Assembly: GCA_949126835.1 (NCBI GenBank)
Contig: OX421499.1
Location: forward strand, 11,663,200 to 11,727,199
Direction: 5' to 3'
DNA from: Anisus vortex
Taxonomy: Eukaryota > Mollusca > Gastropoda > Planorbidae
DNA: 64,000 bases
Shown: piece after piece, positions 30,400 to 39,226 of the stretch
How positions within the stretch are numbered: position 1 is the first letter of the stretch
Layout of the letters: each line of letters starts with the position of its first letter
The notes under the pieces: generated by a model
The model's database searches: none
Told to the model about the DNA's origin: nothing
What the model saw: only the letters and a program-made list of their open reading frames with translations
Made by a program: the position numbers and the translations under genes

Positions 30400-31960
30400 T
30401 ATATCTGCTATATGGCTTCTAGAGTCACTATGGTTTTATAAGTAGTATTTTAAATTGTTTATCTATGTAATGGTTAATTTATAATTTTTTTTATTGTTCA
30501 TACGGCATTAACTATTGTCTGTATACCATCATGATCATTTGTGGTAAACAAGCGTTTTTTAACTGTGTAAATCCTTATTTATTACATATCACAAAACTAC
30601 AAACAGTTATACTTGTGTAGTATGGTCAGCCACTATTACCATGTGGTTTTTGTATTCATAATGTTAAAATTGTACATTTTTTTGTGTATGCCTGTAAGTG
30701 GGTATTTGTAAAAACTTTCAGTGTAAATAATTAACGCAGTTGTCCAGCTGACCCACAATGTTTTTCCAAGTCCATTACGCACTCATGTGGAACGACGACG
30801 CTCGAGATGATAGCCGACTCTACTCCTCCCAACCCCTCCCCCTTTTCTACCCTTTTCTCTCTATCGTTTTCTTTCATCCCCTCTTTCCTTCCCTTTTTAC
30901 AATGGCTTAGATAATTTGAAACGGCATGTTTTTTTTTCATGTGCGACATTAGGTGATAGTGGGCTATCACAAATGTGTAGTCCATTGTAACTACAAGTTC
31001 AGTCAATTTACGGTCCAGTAGGAAGTTTTTTCATCTTCATGGTCCACTGCGCACGAAGTATGAGGCGAGAGACTCATGTCCTGCCCCGTCTTCCCCTATT
31101 TAGCCCCTCCCTCTGTTAACCTCACGGTCCCCCACTGAGCGGAAACAATATCCACCTTTATCCCCCCGTTATATGCTAAAATTGAATATCTGTTAAATGG
31201 CCCTTTGAGTTAATATGGTTGTATTAGTAGTGTTTTAATATGTTTATCTAGGTTATATTATTTCATTGTAAATACGGCAAAAGCTAACTTTTATAAACCA
31301 CGATGATCATTTGTGGTTAAAAATGTTCCCTCTGTAAATATTAAATTTCGAATAATGTCAGAAGAGCTACGAACATTTAAATGTGTGCAGCATAATTAGC
31401 TATTATTGCTGTGTTTTTTTATTCATAAGGCTATATTTTGATTGCCTAATGTTATTGTGTATGTCTGTAAGTTAGTAGTTGTACATTTGTTTTCATTTTA
31501 AATAACTAATGCAGCTGTCCAGTTAAACGATGTTTCATGGACTCAAGTGTAATGACGAGGCTTGAGACGGTGGTTGTCTCCCCTCCTCACGCCTCCCCTT
31601 TTTATTTTTCTTTACCTTCCACGTGCTCTTTCAATTTCCTTCTGCTGTAACTCTCTATTCACGCCAAATAACCTTCCTCCCCTTTTCTTTTCTATCCTTT
31701 CTATTAACACTCTCCTTCTTTCTATCTATCGCAGAGGCTTAGATAAATTATAACACTAATATTGTTCCATGTGCGATATCAGGTGATAGTGCGGTATTTC
31801 AGATGTCCACTCTGCACGAAGTCTTCCCCTACTTAGCCCCCCTTTTTTTTTTGTTTTTAACTTCCCTTTTTTCCGGTGGACGGAAGAACGACACACCGTT
31901 ATCACCTTGCTTATCCCCCCTCTCTCTCTAGTTTTTTGCCGCTCTATCTATCTATTACAT
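30400..31960 (+). repeat. Diverged ~770-bp tandem duplication in the 3'UTR of A
   Basis: Matching landmarks recur about 770-830 bp apart: TACGGCA (30,502 / 31,272), GATCATTTGTGGT (30,534 / 31,304), GCAG(T/C)TGTCCAG (30,737 / 31,511), CATGTGCGA...AGGTGATAGTG (30,939 / 31,769), and GCACGAAGT followed by CTTAGCCCC-type sequence (31,051 / 31,816). The two halves are considerably diverged, so the duplication is old. Confidence 0.75.
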
Positions 31961-33127
31961 AAAACTTAACCCTAATAGTCAAATTTGTGTTCAAAATAAA
32001 GGTAGTAGAGTGTCATTGATATATAATAAAAGAAGAAGGGCCGATATACAAATACCAGCCAACTCCCCCTTTGAGTTACACCCGCCCAGGTGTCAGCAGG
32101 TGCGGGCCAGTTGTCACATGGTGAAGCGGATGTACAAGGGTGGGGGGGCCAGGAAAGTCGGACCTCCCAAACTCTACACTCTGCTCTACGTCACTACACA
32201 ACAAATTGTATTCCTTCCCCTTCCACTATTTCAAATAGTTCATGCCGTCGGGGATCGGCTAAACGCTGTTTTGAAACTTACAGAAAACACGGGCTGTCCT
32301 ATTTCTTTTTCAGTAATTTGGGCACGTTTGCTTTCCATTTGTAACGGTTCTGTCCGTGAGATGACCTTTGAACGAGACATTTTTCGTCACACATCTCGTG
32401 TAAATACCTCCCCCTCCTCTGTCCCTCTTAACCCTTCTTGTCTTCTTTTTTTTACATACACTGGAGACTGCTGTTTATTTTAGTCTAAGGCAAGCCTGTA
32501 CAACAAAAGGGACATAACACAGCTAAATGAAGTGTACAAAAATTTTTAACAAACCGTGTTTCAGTACATTTCCTTTACTATGTTTTTTAGTAATTACATT
32601 TTAATGTTTAAGCCTAGTTTAGTTTTAAACTACCTTAATTAGGTATAGAAGTTAGGAATGAATGAGAATTTACGTGAAATAAAAAGGATGAATGGAATTA
32701 ATTTACTTGGGAAAATTGTTTGCTTAAAACTCCTTTTGTGTCTCCTATCCCTTTAGATGTGTAAAATTGAAATAGATTGTCTTCTATCCCCTTTCTTTAA
32801 GTTAAATTTCAATAATAACTATTGTTCAGAAACGTAAAAATTAAAAAATTAAGAAAGGAGTGGTTCGACTAATATATGTTTTAAAATAATTTAAATATGT
32901 ACAAGAAGTAAGAATGAATCTATATGAAAAATAAAAAGAATGGATGAAATTTTAATTTAATTAGTTATATAAGCCTTTATTGAAAGTAATATTTTTGTCT
33001 TCTATCCACTTTAGATGTGTAATTTTGAAATATTGTCTTCTATCCCCTTTCTCTATGTTGTATTGAAATAACTGCTATTGTTCATGTACTTATGGTGGAA
33101 TAAAGCTCATTTTAAAACAAAAAAAAA

Positions 33128-33281
33128 TAGTATCTGTTCTTATCAGCTTAATATCTGATACGTGGCTCATTGAGTCACTACGATATTAAACTGATTTTTG
33201 GAACTGGGTGAGATGTCCGGGGCTTGCTCCGCTCTCGCCACGGGTCGACCTGGTCTTGCAGTCCTTCCAGGAACGGCCCAT
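33128..33281 (+). pseudogene. U2 snRNA gene, 3' part, downstream of A
   Basis: Resumes at TAGTATCTG (nt 35) directly after the poly(A) of A and runs to the normal 3' end, identical to the array U2. The 3' box-like sequence follows. Confidence 0.95.
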
Positions 33282-33360
33282 CATTTTTTCAAAATAAAGA
33301 CGAACGGGGCAAAACCTATCTCCAACGCTATATATATTCATTATATAGTATCCCTTTCCT

Positions 33361-33424
33361 GCCGTGCCGCGCCGCGCCGTGCCGTGCCGCGCCGTGCTGC
33401 GCCGTGCCGCGCCGTGCTGCGCGC
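33361..33424. repeat. Expanded GCCGT/GCCGC repeat 3' of interrupted U2
   Basis: About 64 bp of GCCGT/GCCGC/GCTGC pentamers. The same place in the intact units has only about 33 bp (38,125-38,158). Confidence 0.85.
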
Positions 33425-33492
33425 CCCCCACCCCTATTACTCACTCCTTTCTTTATTAAGTGTGCTTACTTTGTCTCCTCCCGTGCGCGACC

Positions 33493-34872
33493 ATGGCAAC
33501 CGTCCGCAACCCGCCCACGATACCTTATCGCAAGGTTAATCAAGAGGCACTGGCGAGTGGTTTAGTCCACCCGCCAGATACCTTAGTTCTCAAGCTCAAT
33601 GGCCCTCAGGCCGTTAGAGCCACCATGCCCTTGTTAGCAACAATGATAGGACTAAAGTCCACAGACATACATGCTCTGTACAGATTCGAGAACAACTACA
33701 CTTGGTACCTGAAGACCACACCAACCGAAAAAGATAGACTCCTTTTAAACAAACGTTTTGGAACTGAACAGACATGCGCTATCGAAGTAGCAGAATGGGA
33801 AGAGAAAACCCAAGTTTTCCTTCACTGGCTGTCTCCCAACATCCTTCCCACTAAAGTGAAAGAATTTTTCCACTCGTATGCTGAACCCGACACCGAAGTC
33901 GTGGTTAAAAGAGTAGAAGGTCCGGCGGATAAATGGATGGGAATCATAATCCCAAGCAAGAAAACCGAAATTCCTCACTACTTCTATGTGAAATACCAAG
34001 GAGACCCCAAAATGTATAAAATCCTAGTCACGGTCCCTGGTCGAAGACAGCAATGCCACCGCTGTGGGCAGAACACACACTGGCCAAATCAGTGTCCCCT
34101 ACTGACGAGGAGGTCCTACGCAGAAGCGGCAGCACGCCCAAAAAGGCCCCTCCAATCCCTAATGGAGATGACCACCCAGCTCCCCACTGTGGATTCTCCA
34201 ATCCACCTTCCACCACCAGCCCATGCTGTACAAGAGGCTTCCAGTGGACGGGCGGAGAACAAGCAACAAACCGGAAAACCAACCGAACACCTCGATAAGC
34301 AGGCGCCCACGGCTGAACCTGCCTCCTCCCTCCCATCTGACCCCCATTATCCTGAACAACAAAACAACCCCCAAACAGGAAAAAAATCACAAGAAACCCT
34401 AGAAAATCCAAACCCAGAAATCTCCATCACGCAGAATGACCCCCCTCCTCAACAAGAAATCCCAGAAACACCCCGAAGCTCACAGCCCCCAAGAAAGAAA
34501 CGCCCAAGGCTACAGATGTCCATCCGCAACGGACCTAGCTGCCCTAGCACCGTACCCCCAATCGACCTCCCTCCCAATTCAAGGGAGCAAGGGCTTTTTT
34601 TTAGGACAGAACCCCCGCATAGAAAGAAGACCCCACCAGGGCAACCACTACAGAAATGCAGGACGAACTATCAAGAATTCCCACCCAAATCAAGATCACC
34701 GGATGACCTAGAGCCGGATTATACAGGCACAATAACATGCTACGAGCAGAGACCAATCCAGACGCCCACAGTGGAACGAGAAAAGAGTTGCACAGAGCAA
34801 AACGAATGCAACATCTCAGCTATAGATGAGACTATCGAGAGCACGACCCCACAACAGAGGCGAGTCTCATGA
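33493..34872 (+). CDS. ORF1 protein of element E (ends at a premature TGA)
   Basis: Nucleic-acid-binding ORF1 protein, 459 residues from the ATG at 33,493, which has a strong context (ACCATGG) and matches the start of ORF1 in A. Blocks: LVHPPDTLVLKLNGPQA, ALYRFENN, LHWLSPNIL, EPDTEVVVKRVEGPADKWMG, IPHYFYVKY, then the zinc knuckle CHRCGQNTHWPNQC, a long proline/serine-rich tail with PPRKKRPRL, and YEQRPIQTP. The TGA at 34,870 replaces a tryptophan codon that is intact in F (RRVSWAEETE); readthrough would add about 20 residues. No ORF2 follows. This is the only long uninterrupted ORF1 here and may be functional despite the slightly shortened end. Confidence 0.82.
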   Translation: MATVRNPPTIPYRKVNQEALASGLVHPPDTLVLKLNGPQAVRATMPLLATMIGLKSTDIHALYRFENNYTWYLKTTPTEKDRLLLNKRFGTEQTCAIEVAEWEEKTQVFLHWLSPNILPTKVKEFFHSYAEPDTEVVVKRVEGPADKWMGIIIPSKKTEIPHYFYVKYQGDPKMYKILVTVPGRRQQCHRCGQNTHWPNQCPLLTRRSYAEAAARPKRPLQSLMEMTTQLPTVDSPIHLPPPAHAVQEASSGRAENKQQTGKPTEHLDKQAPTAEPASSLPSDPHYPEQQNNPQTGKKSQETLENPNPEISITQNDPPPQQEIPETPRSSQPPRKKRPRLQMSIRNGPSCPSTVPPIDLPPNSREQGLFFRTEPPHRKKTPPGQPLQKCRTNYQEFPPKSRSPDDLEPDYTGTITCYEQRPIQTPTVEREKSCTEQNECNISAIDETIESTTPQQRRVS

Positions 34873-35981
34873 GCGGAAGAAACTGAGTCAGACTCAGATA
34901 GGACACCCCCTCTAAAAATAGTTACAGACTGATAAACTTGCATACACGAAATCTACAAAAATGACTTTAAACGCCAATACAGCGAGACCATTCCTACAAT
35001 ACTTCCCCTTTGTTAAAAACAATCAATAGACACAAACTCCAAGTGTTTTTAAAACATTAAACAACCATTTTATAACATCTGTACATTTCTGTATCAATAG
35101 AAACTGACGCTAAACAAACAAACACATTGACCCTACACACATCGAGTTTGCGAAACTTGTTAAGCTACTATTAGAAATAACGTAACTCGACGAGCCGGTT
35201 GCCTGGCCGAGGTTAGGGAGAAGAACTGGGTCTGCACACTGACCACCGTCTCTCTCCCCTTTCCCACTATTTTAAAACAATGAAGAAGTCAAAACTCTTG
35301 CCTTTATATATACAATAATATAACTGTACATTTGTCCTTTTTTCTAGTAGAAATGTAACCACGAAATGACAACTATATGCTGCGGATTACTCTATCGCTA
35401 TCCCCCAAATCAGTAACCTTATTCATAACCATGTCTACGTAAATGTTTTCAATTGCATGTATTTCGTAACATGAAATGAACGTTGAATAATTGTTTTTCC
35501 AAGTAGTACGGTCTTCCTAACGCTCCTACTGTAAGGGGAACAAGAGGAGCCTCTACTTTCTACCTTCTATTTTTTTCTTTTTCACGAGGTGAACTCAGAA
35601 CACACCCTTCGTAAGCCAACCCAACAAAATTTCGTAGTATCTTCATGTTTTATCCTTTTACACATTCATAAATTTTAAAACTACATGTCTAAAGTTCAAG
35701 TGATGTAATTTGAAATAAATAATGTTTTTTTTATGCTTTCATGTAACTGTATTTTCAAGGTCGGACATGTTGTCATATCCGCCTGGAGCCAAAAGGTCAA
35801 AATATACCCTAACAAGGGGCACAACTGTGAAAACGTATCATGCTGAATCTCTTCAATGTCTTCTATCCCTTTGATTGTTCAAAAATGAATAAAATTATCT
35901 TCTATCCTTTCCTCCTATTTTACAATTATAACGGTGAACCAAAACTTAACCGTTTTCTTCTCAACAACGGATAATGAATGT

Positions 35982-36451
35982 ATTATTTCTAAAATGGTCA
36001 TACTATTTAAAATAAGTATGAAAGCTATGAATAAATGAATGAAACTTGTATGTAAAACAAATAAAATGAAAGAAGTTAAAGTTTAGATTTTTTAGATAAG
36101 CCTTCCCTTTTAAATATATTATGTCTTCTATCCTCTTAGACTTGTATAAATTGCTCTTCTGTACCCTTTCTCCTTATGTAAACTAATATGAAATTGTACA
36201 TGCACATATCAATGAATATTATTTCTAAAATGGTCATACTACTTAAAATAAGTATGAAAGCTATGAATAAATAAATGAAACTTGTATGTAAAACAAATAA
36301 AATGAAAGAAGTGAAAGTTTAGATTATTTAGATAAGCCTTCCCTTTTAAATATATTATGTCTTCTATCCTCTTAGACTTGTATAAATTGCTCTTCTGTAC
36401 CCTTTCTCTTTATGTAAACTAATATGAAATTGTTCATGTATATATTACTGA
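35982..36451 (+). repeat. ~235-bp tandem duplication of the retrotransposon tail in E
   Basis: Two near-identical copies starting ATTATTTCTAAAATGG at 35,982 and 36,217, each carrying the GTCTTCTATCC pair. Few differences, so the duplication is recent compared with the third, diverged module upstream. Confidence 0.9.
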
Positions 36452-36478
36452 ATAAACTTTGTTGAAAAAGAAAAAAAA

Positions 36479-36549
36479 GATTTCCGTGTGGAGGAGCAAA
36501 TTAATGAGTCTAATACTCAATTTTTCATCCCCTACGTAGCAGTAGGGTA
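36479..36549 (+). pseudogene. U5 snRNA gene, 3' part, downstream of E
   Basis: Begins GATTTCCGTGTGGAGG immediately after the poly(A) of E and runs through the Sm site to the 3' hairpin. One change (GTAGCAG for GTTGCAG) in the hairpin loop. Confidence 0.9.
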
Positions 36550-36603
36550 GTATTAACTAATAATTATGAATGGTACACGCAAACACATGCTGCTTGCTTT
36601 GTT

Positions 36604-36606
<3 letters not shown>

Positions 36607-36647
<41 letters not shown>
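36607..36647. repeat. Poly-T tract in array spacer
   Basis: A 41-bp T run after the U5 3' end. Its length varies between units, and the tracts near 59,877 and 62,459 both carry a single C. Confidence 0.95.
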
Positions 36648-36648
<1 letters not shown>

Positions 36649-37249
36649 TGTTTGTTTCTATTTTTACCATATTTTTAATTTTCGCTACATTGGTCGAAAA
36701 GGAGTAACTAGATTACACCCCTCCCCTCCCCCCCCTCCCCACCCCCATGATATTCCACGCAACTAAGTACACAAGCTGTGCTCCAATGGTCAAGGTGTCG
36801 CGCCTTATTACGCAAGACTCAAATTACTTTGATCGTCTGCCCGCAGGCATGTTACAAGCGACACCCGACCTGGTCTAGACATCACTAGTATGTGTTAGAC
36901 TTCTCAGGACCCTCCCGCACCCACCCAGTTCTAACTTGTAATGCCACAGAAGACCCTTCCCCCTCCCCCCCCCCCCCACACACACGCCATTCCAGCGATA
37001 CTGTCGAATATTGACATCCTCGAAGACGATATGAAGCAAAGAATAGAGAGCTGTATTCGCGCATTTTCAAGTTTAATTTAATTACGTCTGCGTAGTAATG
37101 TTGTGTATATTTCATGTTGGGAATCGGAAATCGGTGAGTGGACATTAACTCATTCTCATTTTGTCTGCCTTTATTTAACTGTGTGTCATAAACTTTAATT
37201 TTAAATATATATATATTTTTATTTTTTGTTAAATGTTGTTTTTTTTTTT

Positions 37250-37254
<5 letters not shown>

Positions 37255-37289
<35 letters not shown>
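37255..37289. repeat. (GT)n microsatellite in array spacer
   Basis: About 35 bp of GT after a T run. The corresponding tract recurs in every unit. Confidence 0.95.
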
Positions 37290-37292
<3 letters not shown>

Positions 37293-37420
37293 CGGACTGT
37301 TGAAATACATCTTTAATCTAGGGTGTAGGCTTACCGTAGAATATATATTTCTAAATCTATACTATATGTATTTTATATTATATATTATATATATATATAT
37401 GAATAGCGCTGGAAATAGAT

Positions 37421-37470
37421 ATAAAGAGCCATAAAGAGCCATAAAGAGACAATGGAGCCATAAAGAGCCG
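37421..37470. repeat. Short ATAAAGAGCC tandem repeats
   Basis: Four to five imperfect copies of the decamer about 390-440 bp upstream of U2, present in each unit. Confidence 0.85.
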
Positions 37471-37807
37471 TATCGTAAAGCGATTCAATAACATGCTGCT
37501 TTGTTTTTTTTTTTTTTAAATAATTTTGACCCATTTTTTTGACCAATTTTTCCTACACTGGTCAAAAGGAAGTAACTAGAATACATCCGCTCTTGCGATT
37601 AAGGGACTGCAACGCATGGCAGACTCTTAAAACGCTATACCGAACTCAGCTGATGGTCATGAAATTTATTTTTTTCCGCCACAGTTTGAAAACTTTTAAA
37701 AATAGAACGCCGTCACTGGACCACTCACCTCTGAACGCTACGTTTACAATTTGTATTTGTTCCGGCCAACATGCGTTTGTTTATTTAATTAATGAGCAAT
37801 AAACAAT

Positions 37808-37815
37808 ATTTATAC
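37808..37815 (+). promoter_or_regulatory. PSE-like motif of U2 (array unit 1)
   Basis: ATTTATAC at -50 to -43, the position where metazoan snRNA promoters have their proximal sequence element. The same octamer lies at -50 of U5. A second shared block, GTCGA, lies at -27 (U2) and -24 (U5). The same spacing holds for all units. Protein binding is inferred, not shown. Confidence 0.55.
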
Positions 37816-37857
37816 TATGCCTCTTTGGTAGTCGACTTTTTTTCCTCTTTCACTTGT

Positions 37858-38045
37858 ATCGCTTCTCGGCCTTTTGGCTAAGATCAAAGTGTAGTATCTG
37901 TTCTTATCAGCTTAATATCTGATACGTGGCTCATTGAGTCACTACGATATTAAACTGATTTTTGGAACTGGGTGAGATGTCCGGGGCTTGCTCCGCTCTC
38001 GCCACGGGTCGACCTGGTCTTGCAGTCCTTCCAGGAACGGCCCAT
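37858..38045 (+). ncRNA. U2 snRNA, array copy 1
   Basis: A 188-nt gene for the spliceosomal RNA that pairs with the intron branch point. It starts ATCGCTTCTCGGCC, has the branch-point motif GTAGTA at nt 34-39, the Sm site ATTTTTGG near nt 110, and the 3' stem CCTGGTCTTGCAGTCCTTCC ending GGAACGGCCC. Nt 26-34 read ATCAAAGTG. The exact 3' end is uncertain by a few bases. Confidence 0.97.
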
Positions 38046-38048
38046 CAT

Positions 38049-38064
38049 TTTTTCAAAATAAAGA
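38049..38064 (+). terminator. snRNA 3' box-like sequence after U2
   Basis: TTTTTCAAAATAAAGA, 4 nt after the inferred U2 end, fits the GTTTN(0-3)AAARNNAGA 3'-end formation signal of Pol II snRNA genes apart from its first base. It recurs at the same distance after every U2. Confidence 0.65.
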
Positions 38065-38290
38065 CGAACGGGGCAAAACCTATCTCCAACGCTATATATA
38101 TTCATTATATAGTATCCCTTTCCTGCCGTGCCGCGCCGTGCCGTGCCGTGCTGCGCGCCCCCCACCCCTATTACTCACTCCTTTCTTTATTATATACTGT
38201 CGCGTGCCGCACCGCACGCACAATAAATCGTTGTGATTTATTTTTCTTTGCAGTTTCAACAGAATGTGAATAGAATGTGAATATCTACAG

Positions 38291-38520
38291 CAGGGGTCGG
38301 CAACCCACGGAACGCGTGCCACACTTGGCCGCGGCGAGGAATTTTAAATGGCAGCCTTTTTAATAAAAGTCTTTTCTACAACTACAAGAAAATGTATTGC
38401 TACAGCTACAGCTACAGCTACAGTAGGATGACGTTTGGGCTCTTGGCACGCTGACTGTTATCAAATTGGAAATCATACTTTGACTGTTATCAAAAGGTTG
38501 AACCCACCCAGCCGCCCTTG
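38291..38520. mobile_element. hAT-type MITE, array unit 1
   Basis: Begins CAGGGGTCGGCAACCC and ends GCCGCCCTTG, with ATCTACAG duplicated on both sides (38,283-38,290 and 38,521-38,528). It carries four CTACAG hexamers and no gene. The right tip has CTTG where the left-arm copy has CCTG, so the array was spread from a copy with this change. Confidence 0.92.
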
Positions 38521-38963
38521 ATCTACAGCCTATCTATCTGATGCTCATGGCCGGCCGCTGCTGCTTAAGTGAGTGATTGCGCAGATTATTCTTTTTCATT
38601 CCATTTTATTCGCTTCAGTTTCAGTTTTCAGGCGGCGTTTTGTTGTGTTTTTTTTTAGATACATATTATTATTATATATAATTTGGCAGTCAAGGGGATA
38701 ACCTGGTCTGGGAAAAAACGGGGGGAAATAACTACGGAATTAAGGAAGAAGAGGTATACAATTTGAACTCTCCTGTCGTAAAAAATAACTTGAAATACTA
38801 TCGCGATGAAAACGTAACGGCGATTCGTTAAACATTTTTTCCAGACTTGAATTGAAAATACATTTTTCGCACAATTTAGGCACTTTATTCTTTATGCATC
38901 AATTATTTATATTTTTTTAATTACTAGGTTTTTAGCAAGATAAGCAATTAGTCGATAGGCATT

Positions 38964-38971
38964 ATTTATAC
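38964..38971 (+). promoter_or_regulatory. PSE-like motif of U5 (array unit 1)
   Basis: ATTTATAC at -50 relative to the inferred U5 start, matching the U2 promoter in sequence and position. Confidence 0.5.
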
Positions 38972-39013
38972 AGAGTCCAGTCCAAAGGCGTCGAATTTCC
39001 CTCTCAGTTGTCT

Positions 39014-39133
39014 TCACTCTGGCTTCCCCACACAACGTGTAAATCTTTCGCCTTTTACTAAAGATTTCCGTGTGGAGGAGCAAATTAATGAGTCTAATAC
39101 TCAATTTTTCATCCCCTACGTTGCAGTAGGGTA
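39014..39133 (+). ncRNA. U5 snRNA, array copy 1
   Basis: A gene of about 120 nt for the U5 spliceosomal RNA, whose loop 1 contacts the exons at the splice sites. Diagnostic sequence: ACTCTGG near the 5' end, AAATCTTTCGCCTTTTACTA (stem and invariant loop 1), AAGATTTCCGTG, the Sm site AATTTTT, and a 3' hairpin CCCTAC-GTTGCA-GTAGGG. The ends are set by comparison with the remembered human U5 and may be off by 2-3 nt. Confidence 0.93.
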
Positions 39134-39187
39134 GTATTAACTAATAATTATGAATGGTACACGCAAACACATGCTGCTTGCTTTGTT

Positions 39188-39226
<39 letters not shown>

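Larger units (their letters stand above)
25415..33127 (+). mobile_element. U2-site non-LTR retrotransposon, copy A (full length)
   Basis: A 7.7-kb Tx1/Keno-type LINE inserted in U2 in the sense orientation. It has a 200-bp leader with a GA microsatellite, ORF1 (25,614-26,857), ORF2 (26,889-30,229), a very long 3'UTR (2.9 kb) with an internal tandem duplication, two copies of the paired CTTCT(A)TCC tail module (about 32,740-32,795 and 32,996-33,050), AATAAA and poly(A). A target segment of 9 bp is deleted instead of duplicated. Keno is, from memory, a U2-specific Tx1-clade family, and this is the closest name I can give. Both ORFs carry lesions, but ORF2 has only one. Confidence 0.9.
33459..36478 (+). 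mobile_element. U5-site ORF1-only retrotransposon E
   Basis: A 3.0-kb element with a 34-bp leader, a nearly complete ORF1, about 1.5 kb of 3'UTR and three tandem tail modules (35,857-35,910, 36,122-36,178, 36,356-36,412), AATAAA and poly(A), then U5 at GATTTCCGTG. There is no ORF2. Its 5' end abuts U2-to-U5 spacer at CTTTATTA, so about 870 bp of the unit, including the hAT MITE and the U5 5' half, are missing. The leader aligns with positions 25,574-25,613 of A (AAGTGTGCTT...ATGGCAAC). Confidence 0.85.

Noticed and set aside
36781..36855. tRNA-like stretch in the spacer (GGTCAAGG, GCCT, ACGC, AGAC, TTTGATC) recalling tRNA-Asp/Glu
   Set aside because: No convincing acceptor stem and only a weak B-box match; at most a decayed tRNA fragment, too uncertain to annotate.
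37950..38322. Recurring open frames of 71-103 codons over U2 and its 3' flank, and 127-142 codon frames over the CA tract, in every unit
   Set aside because: They lie over snRNA and microsatellite sequence, exist on both strands at once, and have no protein-like composition; they repeat only because the unit repeats.
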